From NCBI RefSeq assembly GCF_000620705.1, contig NZ_KK211169.1, forward strand, positions 124,001 through 188,000: 64,000 bases of DNA, in the 5' to 3' direction. Position 1 is the first letter of the stretch; each line of letters begins with the position of its first letter. Below are positions 15,335 through 24,411 of this stretch, piece after piece. The DNA is from Nocardioides sp. URHA0020 (GTDB lineage: Bacteria; Actinomycetota; Actinomycetes; Propionibacteriales; Nocardioidaceae). Position numbers and translations under genes: made by a program. A model generated the notes under the pieces. That model was not told where the DNA came from and did no database searches. It saw only the letters and a program-made list of their open reading frames with translations.

Positions 15335-16662
15335 GCTGCGACCTTCTCATCCACCTCGGCGGAGCCGAGCGAGTACCTCCGCAGCCACCACAGGCTGAGG
15401 ATGATCAGGACGGCCGGGAGGATCGAGAAGCCGAGGGTGATCGCGGTCAGGGCCGAGTCGGGCTGGGCGACGTCGCCGTCGGTCGACGAGCGGTAGCCGC
15501 CGATCGCGAGCACCAGCGCGAAGACGCCCGGTCCGAGCGCGAGGCCGAGGGTCTCGCCGGCGGTCCAGACGCCGGTGTAGACGCCGGCGCGGTTGGAGCC
15601 GGTACGCCGTACGTCGACCGCCGCGGCGTCCGGCAGCATCGCCATCGGGAAGACCTGGCAGCCGGCGTACCCGACCCCGACCAGCACCACGGCGAGGTAG
15701 ACCACGGCGACCGGGGCCGACTGCGCCGTCACCGCGAGCAGCCCGCCGCACGCCAGGATGACGGAGCTGGCGACGTACCCGCTCTTCTTGCCGACCCGGG
15801 TGCCGATTGCCGACCACACGGGCGTGAGCAGCAGAGCGGGCCCGACGAAGCAGACGAAGAGGATGGTCGCGGCGCCGTCCTTGCCGAGCACGTCGGAGGC
15901 CAGGTAGTCGACCCCGGCGAGCATGCAGCCGGTCGCGAGCGCCTGGATGACGAAGCAGGTCAGCAGCGCCCGGAAGTCGTGCGCACCGGCGACGATGCGC
16001 AGCTGGTCGCGCAGGCTGCCGGCGCCCGGCTGCGGCGACGTGACCGGCGCGTTGCGGGTGCCGACGTACGAGCTGACGACGCCGATGACGATGATCGCCG
16101 CCATCACCAGGCCCATCACGCGGTAGCCGTCACGGCCGCCCACTGCGTCGCGGATCGCCGGCGCGGTCGCGCCGGCCAACATGATCGTGAACGCCAGGAT
16201 CGCCACCCGCCAGGTCATCAGGCGGGTGCGCTCGTCGTACGACGACGTCATCTCGGCGGGCATCGCGACGTACGGCACCTGGAAGAAGGCGTACGCCGTC
16301 GCGCACGCCAGGAACGCGACCAGCACCCAGGCCGCCTCGAGGCCGGTGGCCATGTCGGGCGCTGCGAAGAGCAGCACGAACCCGACCGCCAGCCCGGCAC
16401 CGCCGCGCAGCAGCCACGGCCGGCGGGGCCCGCGCGGGTCGACGGTGCGGTCGGAGATGCGGCCCGCGATCGGGTTGAGGATCACGTCCCACGCCTTGGG
16501 GAGGAACACGATGAACCCGGCGAGGATCGCGGCGATGCCGAGGCTGTCGGTGAGGTACGGCAGGAGCATCAGGCCCGGGACCGTGCCGAAGGCGCCGGTG
16601 GCGACGGAGCCCGAGCCGTAGCCGATCCGGACGCCTCTCGTGAGCGTGTCGGTGGCTGGCAT
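15331..16662 (-). CDS. MFS transporter, glycoside-pentoside-hexuronide (GPH) type
   Basis: Twelve-helix membrane transporter of 443 residues. The N-terminal segment GYGSGSVATGAFGTVPG and the loop KAWDVILNPIAGRISDRT are typical of the GPH cation symporter family (MelB relatives). ATG 16662 is chosen at the conserved N-terminus; upstream in-frame codons lie in the repeat element. It is first in an operon with the S1P-lyase-like enzyme, so it may import that enzyme's substrate, but such partners are unusual for GPH transporters, which normally carry sugars. Confidence 0.87.
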   Translation of the reverse strand: MPATDTLTRGVRIGYGSGSVATGAFGTVPGLMLLPYLTDSLGIAAILAGFIVFLPKAWDVILNPIAGRISDRTVDPRGPRRPWLLRGGAGLAVGFVLLFAAPDMATGLEAAWVLVAFLACATAYAFFQVPYVAMPAEMTSSYDERTRLMTWRVAILAFTIMLAGATAPAIRDAVGGRDGYRVMGLVMAAIIVIGVVSSYVGTRNAPVTSPQPGAGSLRDQLRIVAGAHDFRALLTCFVIQALATGCMLAGVDYLASDVLGKDGAATILFVCFVGPALLLTPVWSAIGTRVGKKSGYVASSVILACGGLLAVTAQSAPVAVVYLAVVLVGVGYAGCQVFPMAMLPDAAAVDVRRTGSNRAGVYTGVWTAGETLGLALGPGVFALVLAIGGYRSSTDGDVAQPDSALTAITLGFSILPAVLIILSLWWLRRYSLGSAEVDEKVAA

Positions 16663-16691
16663 GCGGGGGAGAGTATCGGTCGGCGGGACGC

Positions 16692-16753
16692 GGGATCCCC
16701 GGTTCACCGGGGATTGCCGCACTTCTCGGGCGTTGCAACGGCCGAGAAGTGCA
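16692..16753. repeat. Two-hairpin palindromic repeat element, copy B
   Basis: Hairpin 1: ATCCCCGG-TTCA-CCGGGGAT (16695-16714). Hairpin 2: arms GCACTTCTCGG (16719-16729) and CCGAGAAGTGC (16742-16752) around the self-complementary CGTTGCAACG. Read on the minus strand, the order of parts and several words (AGAAGT-C, GTTGCA, GG-AT-CCCGG) match copy A at 10038-10098. Confidence 0.6.
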
Positions 16754-16771
16754 GGAAGAGCCTGAGAAGTC

Positions 16772-18097
16772 CTACGGCGCGAGGGCGCGTGAGCCGGCCG
16801 ACGGGTGCCGTCGACGCGGGTTGGCGCCGATGGCCTCCGTGTCCGGCGCCTTCTTCGCCGGCGCCTTCTCCGCGGCGACCTTCTTCGCCGGCGCCTTCTC
16901 CGCGGCGACCTTCTTCGCCGGCGCCTTCTCCGCGGCGACCTTCTTCGCCGGGGCCTTCTGTGCCGCGACCTTCTTCGCGCGAGCCTGGGTGGCGGGGGCC
17001 TTCTTCGCCGCCCGCCTCCTCGGTACGGCGCGCCCGTCGTGCTCCTCGAACCACTCGTCGAGCACCTGCCATGTGGAGTCCCGCGCCCCGCGGCCGGCCA
17101 GCATCCCGAGGTGCCCGCCCGGCACGATCTCGAACCGTACGTCGCTCGAGCCGCTCAGCAGCGGCAGCACGGCGCGGACCGCGGCGATCGGCGCGATGCC
17201 GTCGCCGGCGCCCGCGAAGACCAGCGTGGGGGCCGTGACCGCGGACAGCGAGACGGGGTGGTCGCCGAGCTCGACGGTGCCGGTCGCCAGCGCGTTGCCC
17301 TTGGCGAAGCGGTGGTAGAGCTGCCCGAAGCTGCGGCCGGGGTACGCCGTCATCGCCGCGGTGAAGCGGTCGACCGCCTCGACCTGGGCGAGCCAGTCGG
17401 CATCGTCGAGGTGGACGGCGACGGCGATCGGCTTGGTGACCAGCTTCTGGAAGGAGGTGAGCTGGAAGGCCCAGCGCACCAGCGGCGTCGGCGCTCCGCC
17501 GAGGGCGCGGTAGGTGCGGGTGATCGGGCCCGGCCAGTCCGTCTCCCGCAGGAGCGGCCGCAGCGGCGCGATCATCGGCACCAGGGTCGTGTCGACCGGG
17601 GCGCCCAGGACCGACAGCGACGCGATCGGCAGGTCGGCGAAGTCCGCGGCGGCGAGCATCGCGAAGATCCCACCGAGGCTCCAGCCGACGACGTGCACGG
17701 GCCGTCCGCCGGCATGGCGGGACGCCTCCCGGATCGCGGTCGGCACGACCTCCTCGACCCAGTGCTCCAGGCCGAGGTTGCGGTCGCGGAAGGAGACCTC
17801 GCCGTACTCCACCAGGTACGTCGGCCGTCCGGTGCCGACCAGGTGCTCGACGACCGAGCAGCCGCGGCGCAGGTCGAAGCAGGTCGCCGGCGCGGCCAGC
17901 GGGGTCACCAGCAGCACCGGGTCGCCGTGCTGCTCGACCGCCGGGTCGGGCCGGTAGTGGTAGACCTCCCGCAGCAGGCCGTCGTCGACCAGGGTGCGCG
18001 GCATCGGGCGCAGGTCGGCCAGGCCGCCGTACAGCAGCAGGTGCGCGGCGTTGCCGGCAGCCGCCAGGACCTGATCGGGCTTCGGCACCAGGTCCAT
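16772..18097 (-). CDS. Alpha/beta hydrolase related to PHA synthases, with histone-H1-like C-terminal tail
   Basis: 441 residues. The alpha/beta-hydrolase domain (about 30-355) resembles PhaC/PHA depolymerase-like proteins, but the nucleophile is Ser140 in GWSLGG, not the Cys of PHA synthases. Asp299 (GAGDGIAP) and His329 (GGHLGM) complete a triad. Residues about 360-420 are a Lys/Ala/Pro tail with repeats of the form KKVAAEKAPA, like bacterial H1-like proteins; it could bind DNA or another polyanion. ATG 18097 lies 5 bp downstream of the otsA stop, so the gene follows otsA in an operon. Substrate unknown; a true PHA synthase is unlikely with Ser at that position. Confidence 0.8.
   Translation of the reverse strand: MDLVPKPDQVLAAAGNAAHLLLYGGLADLRPMPRTLVDDGLLREVYHYRPDPAVEQHGDPVLLVTPLAAPATCFDLRRGCSVVEHLVGTGRPTYLVEYGEVSFRDRNLGLEHWVEEVVPTAIREASRHAGGRPVHVVGWSLGGIFAMLAAADFADLPIASLSVLGAPVDTTLVPMIAPLRPLLRETDWPGPITRTYRALGGAPTPLVRWAFQLTSFQKLVTKPIAVAVHLDDADWLAQVEAVDRFTAAMTAYPGRSFGQLYHRFAKGNALATGTVELGDHPVSLSAVTAPTLVFAGAGDGIAPIAAVRAVLPLLSGSSDVRFEIVPGGHLGMLAGRGARDSTWQVLDEWFEEHDGRAVPRRRAAKKAPATQARAKKVAAQKAPAKKVAAEKAPAKKVAAEKAPAKKVAAEKAPAKKAPDTEAIGANPRRRHPSAGSRALAP
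16851..16970. repeat. Four tandem 30-bp repeats inside the hydrolase gene
   Basis: Three near-identical 30-bp units (16851-16880, 16881-16910, 16911-16940) and a diverged fourth (16941-16970). Each encodes, on the minus strand, ten residues of the KKVAAEKAPA type. There are no spacers, so this is a coding tandem repeat, and copy number probably varies between strains. Confidence 0.9.
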
Positions 18098-18102
18098 CGC
18101 GC

Positions 18103-19542
18103 TCAGCCCTGCTTCGCCGGGCGGACGATCTTGGCGTGCGAGGCCTGCGTGTCGTTGAGCGCCTGGAGGAAGCTGGCCGCCCATGCGGCGACGTCGTGCT
18201 CCATCACCTGCTTGCGCATCGCCTTCATCCGCCGGGTCAGGTCGCGGTCGTCGGCCCGGTAGGCCTCCATGAAGGCGGACTTCATGCCGTTGATGTCGTA
18301 GGGGTTGATCTGCCAGGCCTGGCGCAGCTCCTCGGCGGCCCCGGCGAACTCGGAGAGCACCAGCGCGCCGTCGTTCTCGAAGCGGCAGGCGACGTACTCC
18401 TTGGCCACCAGGTTCATCCCGTCACGGTACGGCGTGACGACCATGATGTCGGCCGCCCGGAAGAGCGCGGCCATCTCCTCGCGGGGGTACGACGCGTGGA
18501 AGTAGCTGATCGCCGGCTGCCCGATCTTGCCCAGGTCGCCGTTGATCCGCCCGACGAGGCGGTCGATGTCGTCACGCAGGATCCGGTACTGCTCGACCTG
18601 CTCGCGCGACGGGGTCGCGACCTGGACGAAGACGGCGTCCTCGACGTCGAGGGCCCCGTCCTCGATCAGCTCGGCGAAAGCGCGCAGCCGGGCGTGGATG
18701 CCCTTGGTGTAGTCGAGGCGGTCGACGCCGAGGAAGACCTTGCGGGGACTGCCGAGAGCCGCGCGGATCTCGGTGGCCCGCTCCTCGACCTCCTCGGTCC
18801 GCGCGAGCTCCTCGAACCCGCGCGAGTCGATGGAGATCGGGAAGGCGGCGGCCCGCACGGTGCGGCCGTCGGGCAGGTAGACGACGTCGCGGTGGGTCTT
18901 GTGCCCCACGCGCTGGCGGACCAGGCGGACGAAGTTCTGCGCCGCTCCGCTGAGCTGGAAGCCGACCAGGTCCGCGCCCAGCAGACCCTCGAGGATCTGC
19001 CGGCGCCACGGCAGCTGCTGGAAGAGCTCGGTCGGGGGGAAGGGGATGTGCAGGAAGAAGCCGATGCGCAGGTCCGGGCGCAGCTCGCGCAGCATGGCCG
19101 GCACCAGCTGCATCTGGTAGTCGTGGACCCACACGGTCGCGCCCTCGGCGGCGGCCTCCGCCGCTCGCTCCGCGAAGCGCCGGTTGACCGCGGTGTAGGA
19201 GTCCCACCACTCGCGGTGGAACTCCGGCTTGGCGACGACGTCGTGGTAGAGCGGCCAGAGGGTCGCGTTGGAGAAGCCCTCGTAGTGCTCCTCGACCTCC
19301 TCGGCGCTCATCGTCATCGGGATCAGGTCCATGCCGTCGTCCGTGAACGGCTCGAGGCCGCTCTCGGTGCCGCCCGGCCAGCCGATCCAGGTGCCGTCGT
19401 TCTCCCGCATGATCGGCTCGATGGCCGTCACCAGACCGCCGGGCGAGCGCCGCCAGCCGGGGCTGCCGTCCGGGAGCGTCACGCGGTCCACGGGCAGCCG
19501 GTTCGCCACGATGACCAGGTCTGCCGAGCCAGAGGTTGCCAC
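18103..19542 (-). CDS. otsA: Alpha,alpha-trehalose-6-phosphate synthase OtsA
   Basis: GT20 glycosyltransferase of 479 residues forming trehalose 6-phosphate from UDP- or ADP-glucose and glucose 6-phosphate. Visible family motifs are VIVANRLPV at the N-terminus, the SPGGL glucose-6-phosphate loop, [32 protein letters not shown] and, late, [17 protein letters not shown]. The start ATG 19542 fits the conserved N-terminus. The matching phosphatase gene otsB is not adjacent but lies at 33341. The hydrolase gene with a basic tail follows 5 bp after the stop. Confidence 0.96.
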   Translation of the reverse strand: MATSGSADLVIVANRLPVDRVTLPDGSPGWRRSPGGLVTAIEPIMRENDGTWIGWPGGTESGLEPFTDDGMDLIPMTMSAEEVEEHYEGFSNATLWPLYHDVVAKPEFHREWWDSYTAVNRRFAERAAEAAAEGATVWVHDYQMQLVPAMLRELRPDLRIGFFLHIPFPPTELFQQLPWRRQILEGLLGADLVGFQLSGAAQNFVRLVRQRVGHKTHRDVVYLPDGRTVRAAAFPISIDSRGFEELARTEEVEERATEIRAALGSPRKVFLGVDRLDYTKGIHARLRAFAELIEDGALDVEDAVFVQVATPSREQVEQYRILRDDIDRLVGRINGDLGKIGQPAISYFHASYPREEMAALFRAADIMVVTPYRDGMNLVAKEYVACRFENDGALVLSEFAGAAEELRQAWQINPYDINGMKSAFMEAYRADDRDLTRRMKAMRKQVMEHDVAAWAASFLQALNDTQASHAKIVRPAKQG

Positions 19543-19585
19543 GCTGTCACCCTAGTCGGAGCCCTCACACGGGTCCGACGGCGTA

Positions 19586-20029
19586 CTAGAACCGCAGGTG
19601 GTGGCTCAGGTCGCCGCTCTGGTCCACGAACATGGTGCGGCTGTCGAAGCACCACACGTCGTCGATGCGGTGGAACGTGTCGTGGTAGTGCCCGGTGATG
19701 ATCACCTGGAGCGGCAGCGCGTCGGTGGCCTGCGTGACGAGGTAGCTGGTGCGCGCGGTCGCCGTGCCGGCGGCGTCGTCGACCTCGATGCGGGCGTTGG
19801 TCGTCAGGTGCTTGGTCTTCGGCGTCCCGGTGTCGTCGTAGATCCGGGTGGCCATCCCGTAGAGCTCGCGCACCCGCTCGCGTCCCTCGAAGACCGTCTC
19901 GGGCGGGCCGCCCTCCTGGCCGTTGATGCGGCCGTGGGCGAAGAGGTCGGCCACCCCGTCCAGGTCGCCCGCGTCAATGAGCTCGGCGTACTCGTAGAGC
20001 AGGTTCTCGATCTCGCGGGCGCTGTCCAC
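19586..20029 (-). CDS. NTF2/SnoaL-like protein
   Basis: 147-residue protein of the SnoaL_4/NTF2-like fold (ENLLYEYAELIDAGDLDGVADLF near the N-terminus, ITGHYHDTFHRIDDVWCFDSR later). Such proteins form a cone-shaped pocket and act as isomerases, dehydratase-like enzymes or subunits. GTG 20029 starts the usual family N-terminus. An ATG at 20053 would add eight residues and share the CCATGG with the divergent sulfotransferase start. Function unknown; it could belong to hydrocarbon or steroid metabolism, where these proteins are frequent. Confidence 0.82.
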   Translation of the reverse strand: MDSAREIENLLYEYAELIDAGDLDGVADLFAHGRINGQEGGPPETVFEGRERVRELYGMATRIYDDTGTPKTKHLTTNARIEVDDAAGTATARTSYLVTQATDALPLQVIITGHYHDTFHRIDDVWCFDSRTMFVDQSGDLSHHLRF

Positions 20030-20051
20030 CGCGACAGCATAGGTTCGCGCC

Positions 20052-21188
20052 ATGGTGGCTGGCTTCGATCTGGCGAGCGTCGTCGAGGACGCGCGCCGCA
20101 AGGAGGGCCTCGACGACTTCGGGCCGGGCGCCTTCGAGGAGCCGCTGGGCGTCCTGCTCGAGGCGTACGCCGGCGCGGGGCTCACCGACGTGGGGGCGCA
20201 CCTGCTGCGCGGCGGCGCGGTCCACAGCCTCCGGATGCGACTGCGGGCCCAGGAGTGGGTGCGCCGGCACTCCGAGATCGCCGATGAGCAGGTCGTCGAC
20301 CCGGTGGTCGTGGTCGGGATGATGCGCAGCGGCACGACCCTGCTGCAGCGGCTGCTCGCGGCGGACCCGCGCTTCCGCTGCGCGCGAGGGTGGGAGGTCG
20401 TCGAGGTCGCCCCGCGGCTCGACCACCGCTGGGACGGCGACGACCCCCGGATCGCGAAGGCGGTGGCGCGCGAGGAGGCGTCGCGCCAGTGGGTGCCCGA
20501 GCTCTACGCGATCCACCCGATGCACGCGCTGGAGGCCGAGGAGGAGATCGTCTTCCTGGCCGATGCCTTCCTCTCCCACGTGCCCGAGGCCGGCGCGCAC
20601 GTGCCGGCGTACCGATCCTGGATCGACACCCAGGACTTCGCGCCGGCGTACGAGCACCTCCACCGGATGCTCCAGCTCCTGCAGTGGCAGCAGCGACGCC
20701 GCGGCATCGAGGCCGAGCGGTGGGTGCTCAAGACGCCGGCCCACCTGGGCTACCTCGACGTCCTGTGGGCGCGCTTCCCCGGCCTGCACGTCGTGCACCT
20801 GCACCGCGACCCGGTCGAGACGATCGCCTCGGGTGCCAGCCTCAACGCGACCCTGCACGCGATGCACGCCGACACCGTCGACCTGCACCGGATCGGTGCC
20901 GAGTGGATCGAGCGGATGGGGTGGACCGACGACCGCGCCACCGCGACGCGGGCCGGCTGGCCGGGTTCGCTGGTCACCGACGTGGAGTTCGCCGAGGCGG
21001 TCGCCGACCCGATCGGCCAGGTCGCGCGGGTGTACGACGCGCTGGGGCTCGACCTGACCGCCGAGGCCGAGGCGTCCATGCGCGACTGGCTCCGGCGCCG
21101 TCCGCGCGACGCGAGCCGGCCGGCGTACACCCCCGAGACCTACGGCCTCTCCGCGGACCAGATCCGCGAGCGGTTCACCCGGCGTTGA
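20052..21188 (+). CDS. Sulfotransferase family protein
   Basis: 378 residues, PAPS-dependent sulfotransferase fold. The 5'-phosphosulfate loop is RSGTTLLQRLL (about residues 95-105) and the 3'-phosphate site is HLHRDPVETIAS (about 252-263). The family is common in actinobacteria with lipid or sterol acceptors. ATG 20052 is next to the divergent NTF2-like gene. A strong hairpin follows the stop. The acceptor is unknown. Confidence 0.85.
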   Translation: MVAGFDLASVVEDARRKEGLDDFGPGAFEEPLGVLLEAYAGAGLTDVGAHLLRGGAVHSLRMRLRAQEWVRRHSEIADEQVVDPVVVVGMMRSGTTLLQRLLAADPRFRCARGWEVVEVAPRLDHRWDGDDPRIAKAVAREEASRQWVPELYAIHPMHALEAEEEIVFLADAFLSHVPEAGAHVPAYRSWIDTQDFAPAYEHLHRMLQLLQWQQRRRGIEAERWVLKTPAHLGYLDVLWARFPGLHVVHLHRDPVETIASGASLNATLHAMHADTVDLHRIGAEWIERMGWTDDRATATRAGWPGSLVTDVEFAEAVADPIGQVARVYDALGLDLTAEAEASMRDWLRRRPRDASRPAYTPETYGLSADQIRERFTRR

Positions 21189-21192
21189 CACG

Positions 21193-21230
21193 CAGCAGCG
21201 CCGTGGACCCCGAGGTCCACGGCGCTGCTG
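21193..21230. terminator. Bidirectional hairpin terminator
   Basis: A perfect 17-bp stem (arms at 21193-21209 and 21214-21230) with a 4-nt loop, 5 bp after the sulfotransferase stop and 14 bp before the convergent amidase stop. There is no T-run, as is normal for GC-rich actinobacteria. Confidence 0.8.
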
Positions 21231-21243
21231 AGGGGGAGCGCTG

Positions 21244-24200
21244 CTACTTCTTCTTGACCCGCAGGGTCAGGGTGCGGCTCCACTTCGACGCGTACTGCTC
21301 ACCCGCGACGACGTACAGCCGGATCTTGTGGCTGCCCACGGACAGCTTGGGCAGGAGCACCGTGCTGGACCGGTTGACTTTGACGGTCCTGATGACCCTG
21401 GAGCCGTCGTACACGAGGACCGTGGACGGGGCGCCGACCGTCACCTTGACCGCCGAGCGCTGGCCGGCCTTGACGGTCGACCTGGTCAGCGTGACGCTCA
21501 CGCTCGGAGCGGCCTTGGACACCTTGAGCGTCGCGGTGGCGACGCTCGCGGCCACGGTCGCCGAGCCGGCGTACGACGCGGTGACCAGGTGCGTGCCGAC
21601 CGACACGGTCCGAGGCAGGGTCAGCGTGACCCGGCCGGCGGCCAGGGTGCCGGTGACCGTGCGTCCGTCGACCTCGACCGAGACCTTGCCGGTCGCGGCC
21701 GGGTCGGCGGTGACGGAGACGGTCGCGGTGGTCGTGGCGCCGTACTTCACCGCCGTGCTCGAGAGCCGCAGCCCGGTGACCGACTCGGCCGGTCCGCTCC
21801 ACGTCAGGGCGGGGGCGAACTCGGTGTGCATCGCGGCCTTGGTCTGCTGCTCCAGGGCGTAGCCCATGCCGAGCACGTCGGCGTCGTCCCAAGCCCGTCC
21901 GACGATCTGGATGTTGTTGGACTGGCCCTCGGCGTTCTCTCCGATCGGCAGGATCGCCGTCGGCAGGCCGATGGTCTGCGTGATGACGCCGGACGCGCGG
22001 TCGGAGCTGAAGATCGCCGAGGACGCGTCGTTGTTGCCGACACTGGTGAGGAAGCCGGGGTAGATCACGGCGTCGACCGGGGTGATCGCCTCGGGGGTGG
22101 CCCCGAACGCGGTGTCCATCCAGGTCGCTGCCGTCTCCTTGTAGGCGTCGCGTCGAGCCAGCAGGTTGGTGACGGAGGTGTCGTCCATCGGCTGCGAGGT
22201 GTAGTTGCTCGACACGTTGTAGGGCAGGTTCGCCTGGCTCTCCATCAGCTGCTTGGTGGTGAGGGGGAACGTGGTGGGACGCGCCTCGGCGATGTAGCGC
22301 TCCCAGCCCTCGGCGCCGGCGCTGCCGGTCGTCGGGTAGCTCCCGGTCGGCGCGGGCGGCGCCGTCTGACCGGTCGCCACCGGGACGAGCGTGCCCCCGG
22401 CGGCCTCGATGGCGGCCTTGGCCTGGGCGAGCGCCAGGGCGCCGGCGTTGTCGTCGACGATGACGGTCGAGGCGAAGGCGGCCGGGTTGTAGCCGATGAC
22501 CTTGCCCTGGAGGGCGTCGGTCCTCAGGGCGGTCTTCCACTCGGTCGGCCGGAGGTCGTTGTCGACGCGGCTGGTGAGCAGGTCGTCGGGGTTGTTGCCG
22601 GTGGTCCGGGTGGCCGTCGCGTCGAGCATCGAGGCCACGTCGGTGACCGACTTGGCGATGGGGCCCGCATAGTCGGTGGCCCAGGTCAGCGGCATCACGC
22701 CGTTGGTGCTGGACAGGCCGTCGGTGCCCCGGAACGTCGTCAGGCTGGCGCCGGTCGACGGTGCGTAGAGCGAGACCCCGGTCTGGGTGCCCATCGCCGC
22801 GGCGGCCAGCTCGGCCCGCACGGCGGTCGCCGACCCGCCGCTGGAGCCGAACGAGGTCTTCGACGGGTAGAGCGCGTTCCAGGTCTGCTCGAAGCCGCTC
22901 TCGCTGAACGATCCCGAGTTGGCGAACTCCGACAGGTTGGTCTTGCCGATGATCACGGCGCCGGCCTCGCGCAGCTTGGCGACCTGCCACGCGTCGGTCT
23001 TCGGCTCCCAGTCCTTCAGGGCCAGGGTGCCACCCGACGTGGGCATGTCCTTGGTGTCGTAGAGGTCCTTCAGCGCGATCGGCACCCCGAGGAGGTCACC
23101 GTTCTTGCCGTCCGCGCGGGCCGCGTCGGCCGCCATCGCCTGCGCGACGGCGTCCTTGGCGACGGTGATGAAGGCGTGGAAGCCCAGCGCCCCGTCGTCG
23201 TAGGCCGCGATCCGGTCGAGGTAGGCCTTCGTGACCTGCACCGAGGTGACGGTGCCGGCCACCATGTCGGCCTGCAGGTCGGCGATGGTCTTGCCGGTGA
23301 CGTCGTAGGCGACCTTGGTGGTGTGCTCGACCTCGGCGTCGGCCGCGGGCAGCTGCAGGGGCTCGGCCCCGGCGCAGGCGGCGGCGTACGCCGAGATGTC
23401 CCAGTTCTGCAGCGTGCAGATCTCGTCGATCGTCAGGTTGGAGAAGTCCGGCGTCGCGGCCAGCGCGGCGGTGTCGGTCGCGATCTGGGTGGTGTCGCTG
23501 AGCGCCCCGACGACGACGTACTGGGCCAACGACTCCGTCTGGCCCGGCGCGACGGTCAGCTCGCGGACGAAGCCGAGGTCGTTGGCGCGGCTGCCGGTGG
23601 GGACGTACGCCGTGGTGAACGGGTCGGACTGCTGGTCGCCGAGGTCACTGATGCCCGACCCGACGACGACGCCGGTCGGGCGGGTGCTGCCCGGGGTGGT
23701 CGCGGCGATCCAGGTGTCGGTCGGGTCGGCGACCGCGTCACCGCTGCTCGAGGCGCTGAGGGTCGCCTTGTTGGGGCTCGTGGTCGCGGTCAGGCCGGAG
23801 CCGAGCGAGCCGCCGAAGGAGACCTTGAGGGTCACCGGCTCGGTCGAGGTGTTGGTGAAGGTGTCGAAGAAGCTGGTGGTGTTGGTGGCGGTCGCGACCT
23901 GGACCTTGCGGGTCATCAGGACGTCGGCCAGCCGGACCGACCTCGTTGAGCGGTACGACCCGGGCGCGGCGGCGGTGAGACCGAAGCCGCGCATCATCTG
24001 GTCGTTCATCCGAGGTGCTTCGTCGGCCGGGGTGTCGACGTGGACGAAGAGGTTGCCGAACCCCTCCATCCGGGAGCCGGTGACGTTGCGGATCGACCCG
24101 GTGTCGAGTCCGGGGCGACGGGCGTCGTTGATGGAGACGTTGGCGCCGTTGCTGGTCGTGACGTTGGTCAGTGCCTGCGCCTGCGGGGCGATCGCGAGGG

Positions 24201-24297
24201 CGCTCAGGCCGACCGCGACGACCACCGGGACGGCGGTCAGGCGGGCGGCGCGGCGCCCGGGAGTCTGGTGGGGCATGGAGGTGGCGGTGCCTTTCAT
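21244..24297 (-). CDS. Large secreted amidase-signature protein with C-terminal Ig-like domain
   Basis: 1017 residues with a signal peptide (RRAARLTAVPVVVAVGLSALAIAPQAQA). An N-terminal domain of unknown type (about 45-310) precedes the amidase-signature domain (about 330-835). The Ser-cisSer-Lys triad is visible: Lys410 (VPIALKD), Ser485/486 (FGSSGGS), Ser509 (TGVSLYAPS); the nucleophile loop differs from the usual GGSIRxP. A Big-type Ig-like repeat follows (about 850-940), then a second beta-rich tail ending in basic KVKKK. The start could also be ATG seven codons in. It probably hydrolyses amides outside the cell; substrate unknown. Confidence 0.85.
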   Translation of the reverse strand: MKGTATSMPHQTPGRRAARLTAVPVVVAVGLSALAIAPQAQALTNVTTSNGANVSINDARRPGLDTGSIRNVTGSRMEGFGNLFVHVDTPADEAPRMNDQMMRGFGLTAAAPGSYRSTRSVRLADVLMTRKVQVATATNTTSFFDTFTNTSTEPVTLKVSFGGSLGSGLTATTSPNKATLSASSSGDAVADPTDTWIAATTPGSTRPTGVVVGSGISDLGDQQSDPFTTAYVPTGSRANDLGFVRELTVAPGQTESLAQYVVVGALSDTTQIATDTAALAATPDFSNLTIDEICTLQNWDISAYAAACAGAEPLQLPAADAEVEHTTKVAYDVTGKTIADLQADMVAGTVTSVQVTKAYLDRIAAYDDGALGFHAFITVAKDAVAQAMAADAARADGKNGDLLGVPIALKDLYDTKDMPTSGGTLALKDWEPKTDAWQVAKLREAGAVIIGKTNLSEFANSGSFSESGFEQTWNALYPSKTSFGSSGGSATAVRAELAAAAMGTQTGVSLYAPSTGASLTTFRGTDGLSSTNGVMPLTWATDYAGPIAKSVTDVASMLDATATRTTGNNPDDLLTSRVDNDLRPTEWKTALRTDALQGKVIGYNPAAFASTVIVDDNAGALALAQAKAAIEAAGGTLVPVATGQTAPPAPTGSYPTTGSAGAEGWERYIAEARPTTFPLTTKQLMESQANLPYNVSSNYTSQPMDDTSVTNLLARRDAYKETAATWMDTAFGATPEAITPVDAVIYPGFLTSVGNNDASSAIFSSDRASGVITQTIGLPTAILPIGENAEGQSNNIQIVGRAWDDADVLGMGYALEQQTKAAMHTEFAPALTWSGPAESVTGLRLSSTAVKYGATTTATVSVTADPAATGKVSVEVDGRTVTGTLAAGRVTLTLPRTVSVGTHLVTASYAGSATVAASVATATLKVSKAAPSVSVTLTRSTVKAGQRSAVKVTVGAPSTVLVYDGSRVIRTVKVNRSSTVLLPKLSVGSHKIRLYVVAGEQYASKWSRTLTLRVKKK

Positions 24298-24411
24298 CGG
24301 GAGGACGAGCTCGTGGCCACCGCTGTTCTATGCACGCCCGGTAACGGACGATCGGTCCCCACATTTCTCGCCTGTAACGTTTCAAGATCCGCCGGCACCT
24401 AGCATCGGCGG

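Noticed and set aside
16851..16970. CRISPR-like direct repeats.
   Set aside because: Contiguous 30-bp coding repeats without spacers; they encode the lysine-rich tail.
16772..18097. True poly(3-hydroxyalkanoate) synthase.
   Set aside because: The nucleophile motif is GWSLGG with Ser; PHA synthases carry Cys there, and no phasin or phaA/B genes are near.
21328..23949. Open frame of 873 codons antisense to the amidase.
   Set aside because: The amidase frame has a signal peptide, catalytic triad and Ig-like domain; the opposite frame is Gly/Arg/Val-rich without conserved motifs.
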